Assembly: GCA_940671915.1 (NCBI GenBank) | Contig: CALNVZ010003426.1 | Span: 48,318,841-48,382,840 of the forward strand | From: Paracentrotus lividus | Lineage: Eukaryota; Echinodermata; Echinoidea; Camarodonta; Echinidae | Length of the DNA: 64,000 nt | Direction: 5' to 3' | Shown: positions 62,000 through 64,000 of the stretch, piece by piece | How positions within the stretch are numbered: position 1 is the stretch's first letter | How the letters are laid out: the number at the start of each line of letters is the position of its first letter | Made by a program: the position numbers and the translations under genes | The notes under the pieces: generated by a model | What the model saw: the letters and a program-made list of their open reading frames with translations, nothing else | Told to the model about the DNA's origin: nothing | Database searches by the model: none

Positions 62000-62534
62000 T
62001 TGGTTGTAGACAATTGTGAGTGGACCAATTGGTGAGTGGACCAATTGGATGTAGACCAATTGGTGATGGACCAATTGGATGTAGACCAATTGGTGAGTGG
62101 ACCAATTGGATGTAGACCAACTGGTGAGTGGACAATTGGATGTAGACCAACTGGTAGTGGACCAATTGGATGTAGACCAACTGGTGAGTGGACATTGGAT
62201 GGAGACCAACTGTGAGTGGACCAATTGGATGTAGACCAACTGTGAGTGGACCAATTGGATGTAGACCAACTGGTGAGTGGACCAATTGGATGTAGACCAA
62301 TTGGTGAGTGGACCAATTGGATGTAGACAACTGGTGAGTGGACCAATTGAATGTAGACCAACTGGTGAGTGGACCAATTGATGTAGACCAACTGGTGAGT
62401 GGACCAATTGGTTGTAGACCAATTGTTAGTGGACCAATCGGGTGTAGACCAAATGGTTAGTGGACCATTAGGGTGTAGACCGAATGGAGGTAGACCTATT
62501 GGCTAGTGGACCAATAGGTTGTAGACCAATAGGT
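62000..62534 (-). repeat. Right minisatellite arm, 31-bp period
   Basis: On the + strand the unit reads gaccaattggatgta plus gaccaattggtgagtg, the inverse type of the left arm with a different filler. About 17 copies, several with one-base length changes. Outer-edge units again are single 15-mers with varied fillers. Confidence 0.95.
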
Positions 62535-62609
62535 GTTTTACCGTTCACCCTGGCCTGGGTTTAAATCGGTTTTAGAAATGCAGAAAAATAAAAGAAAATA
62601 TAGACCCTA

Positions 62610-63302
62610 GGCCAAGTAAAAAAATAAACATGTTGATCGTCCGGACTTTTCAAAAAAGTTGATGAGGGAGGCCCTTATTATTTGTTATTTTGTTATTTTT
62701 TCCAAAATGGCTGCCGCGTCCAAGATGGCGCCATATTCATATTTGAAGAAGATTTAATGCTGCTTTTAGGTTTAAGGTGCAATGCAGGTCCACAATGAAG
62801 ATATACATGTATCATATTGTCCACTTGTCAAGTCAGTTGCCAATATCAATCAGTATTTTGCAGCTTGAATGACAAGTGATCAGTGAGAGATTTTACAACA
62901 ACATGTAGATCAGGGGTTTTCAAATGTGGGGCGCAAGACTTTGTCAGAATTTATTAACGGTACTGATGAATTGCTTAATTGGGGTCATGAACAAAATGTT
63001 TGGGAACCCTGATGTATATTTGATTGCACAACTCATTCAAGTCCACACAGACACTGTTTATATAAATTTTCGTATGCTTTTTATAATGTTTTCATTGCCA
63101 TCATGTGTTTGGAATGGTTTTACTCAAGAACTAAAAATAACATACTAACTACTCATGTTGTCTAACCCATTTACGTTGTGTTGGTGAATTAAAAAAAAAA
63201 CAAAACAAAAAACAAAACAAAAACAAATAACAAAAAAATCGAGGCAGCACCAAAAATCGATGCGGGCGGGGACGATCAACATGTTTATTTTTTTACTTGG
63301 CC
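62610..63302. mobile_element. Harbinger-like MITE, 693 bp
   Basis: The ends GGCCAAGTAAAAAAATAAAC and its inverse (continuing through atgttgatcgtcc) form terminal repeats of about 35 bp. CTA flanks both sides (62607-62609 and 63303-63305), a 3-bp target duplication of the PIF/Harbinger type. It interrupts the left arm of the GTTCACCC MITE, whose sequence resumes after 63305. No transposase. Confidence 0.75.
62911..63011. mobile_element. hAT-like MITE, 101 bp
   Basis: The left CAGGGGTTTTCAAA and right TTTGGGAACCCTG are imperfect inverse ends of the hAT type (CAGNGGTTNNCAAA). The flanks atgtagat (62903-62910) and atgtatat (63012-63019) form an 8-bp target duplication with one mismatch, as expected for hAT. 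It lies inside the Harbinger-like element. Confidence 0.75.
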
Positions 63303-64000
63303 CTAAGTCTTAGTGAACAGAATGAAGTTATGAAGATATTCAAAGTTTTGATTCTGTAACGTCACGTGCGAGTAGTTCTCCTATGTGTTATGTAGTATAA
63401 ATTCCATAAAGTGCCATTTTTTCAAAAGAAAATTAATTATGTCATCTGTGCGGTCGATATATCATCAAACATATGTTCATATACATGCCTATATCCAACT
63501 GACCTATTCTTTTATCAAGAACTATGGAAAAAAAAAGACAGATTTATGGAATTTACATACACAACACATGGGAGAGCTGCTCGCACGTGACGTCACAGAA
63601 TCAAAACTGTACATATTCATAACTTTGCTATTTTTTGGTCGATGTTCTTAAAACTTTTACTAATATTTTTCTTTTATTTTTCTGCATTTTTTAAAACCAA
63701 TAAAATTCCAGGGTGAACTTCCCCTTTAAATATCAATCTGTCGTCACGGTATGGTGTATTGAATTGTGAAATTATTGACCAAACATCGGAAAATTGCGTG
63801 TCCGTTCTGAAAAATCCGGCCTTCCCGACAAGGGTCTGGAAATCGTCATTTTCTGATTTAATATCACCATAATTGTAAGATGATATTAATATCATCTAAT
63901 TCTATGAGATTTTGACTTACATTTACTGTAATTCTCTTTCCTTAGACTGATGGAATTTCTTGATAAATCTTTATCAAACGCCTGTGCGGGAATTAAGGTC

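Larger units (their letters stand above)
60439..62542. mobile_element. Foldback element with minisatellite arms
   Basis: The block is flanked by the 8-base direct repeat GTTCACCC (60431-60438 and 62543-62550), as expected for a target duplication. Its ends are inverse (GGTCTGTAACCC.. and ..GGTGTTTTACC, both followed inward by attggtctacaacctattgg). Each arm is an array of 15-16-base monomers of the type ATTGGTCYAC plus five or six variable bases, arranged as 31-base dimers, and the arms are in opposite orientation. Between the arms (60904-62000) lies about 1.1 kb with G runs and fragments of other repeats, but no transposase. Confidence 0.7.
60422..63729. mobile_element. MITE with AAAGGG(G)AAGTTCACCC ends, split by later insertions
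   Basis: The left tip (60422-60438, AAAGGGAAAGTTCACCC) and the right tip (63711-63729, inverse) belong to one element. After removal of two insertions (60439-62542 and 62610-63302) the left arm continues with ggtttaaatcggttttagaa, atgcagaaaaataaaag and gttttgattctgt. The right arm contains the inverse of these. An inner inverted pair with acgtcacgtgcgag lies at about 63325-63400 and 63560-63635. There is no transposase. A truncated relative is at 42340-42428. Confidence 0.75.

Noticed and set aside
61953-62422. Three overlapping - strand frames with regular NWSTHQLVYIQLVH-like repeats
   Set aside because: They are the 31-base minisatellite read in three frames; 31 is not a multiple of three, so the peptide repeat is a by-product.

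Overview
The window looks like nuclear DNA of a marine deuterostome, most likely an echinoderm and probably a sea urchin. That is an inference. It rests on AT-rich, repeat-dense introns, long G/C homopolymer runs, many short inverted-repeat elements and the recurring octamer TAGGCCTA, together with two animal genes with conserved exon structure. No bacterial-style operons, rRNA, complete tRNA genes or CRISPR arrays were seen.

Two host genes can be read with confidence, and they converge. On the + strand, 15.2-30.1 kb holds a MAP-kinase phosphatase of the DUSP8/DUSP16 group. Visible are the second half of the rhodanese-like domain (15203-15377), a linker exon (22933-23100), two catalytic-domain exons (24341-24515, 27207-27330) and a long last exon with a Ser/Pro-rich tail (28166-30083). 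The extreme N terminus was not found and presumably lies left of the window. An alternative first exon at 20567-20612, with its own promoter-like region, would give an isoform starting inside the rhodanese domain. On the - strand, 58.9-45.9 kb holds a complete six-exon TMEM19 gene (DUF92 membrane protein). Its six exons sum to 1038 nt, or 345 codons plus stop, and every junction is in phase.

Region by region: 1-15.2 kb has no recognisable exon but several tandem repeats, purine tracts and a hammerhead-like hairpin near 4.05 kb. The DUSP introns (15.4-28.1 kb) hold a motif cluster (16.3-16.7 kb), a 348-bp inverted-repeat element (18.2 kb), the alternative promoter (20.0-20.6 kb) and a CTCF-like site (24.95 kb). 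The 30.1-45.9 kb intergenic stretch between the convergent 3' ends carries a (CT)60 tract and several MITE-like elements. The TMEM19 introns hold a duplicated half exon (47.45-47.60 kb), more MITEs, a 25-N gap flanked by an apparently false duplication (54.07-55.6 kb), and possible 5' exons of an unknown + strand gene near 53 kb. From 59 kb on the window is mobile DNA, including a nest of elements at 60.3-64.0 kb: a foldback element with minisatellite arms inside a MITE that also contains a Harbinger-like element, which itself contains a hAT-like one.

The two genes have no obvious functional link: one dampens JNK/p38-type MAP kinase signalling, the other is a multi-pass membrane protein. The most unusual items are the minisatellite-armed foldback element with 8-bp flanking repeats, the TMEM19 half-exon duplication with mostly synonymous differences, the alternative DUSP start, and the repeated CGTGAGTGACACGAC motif.
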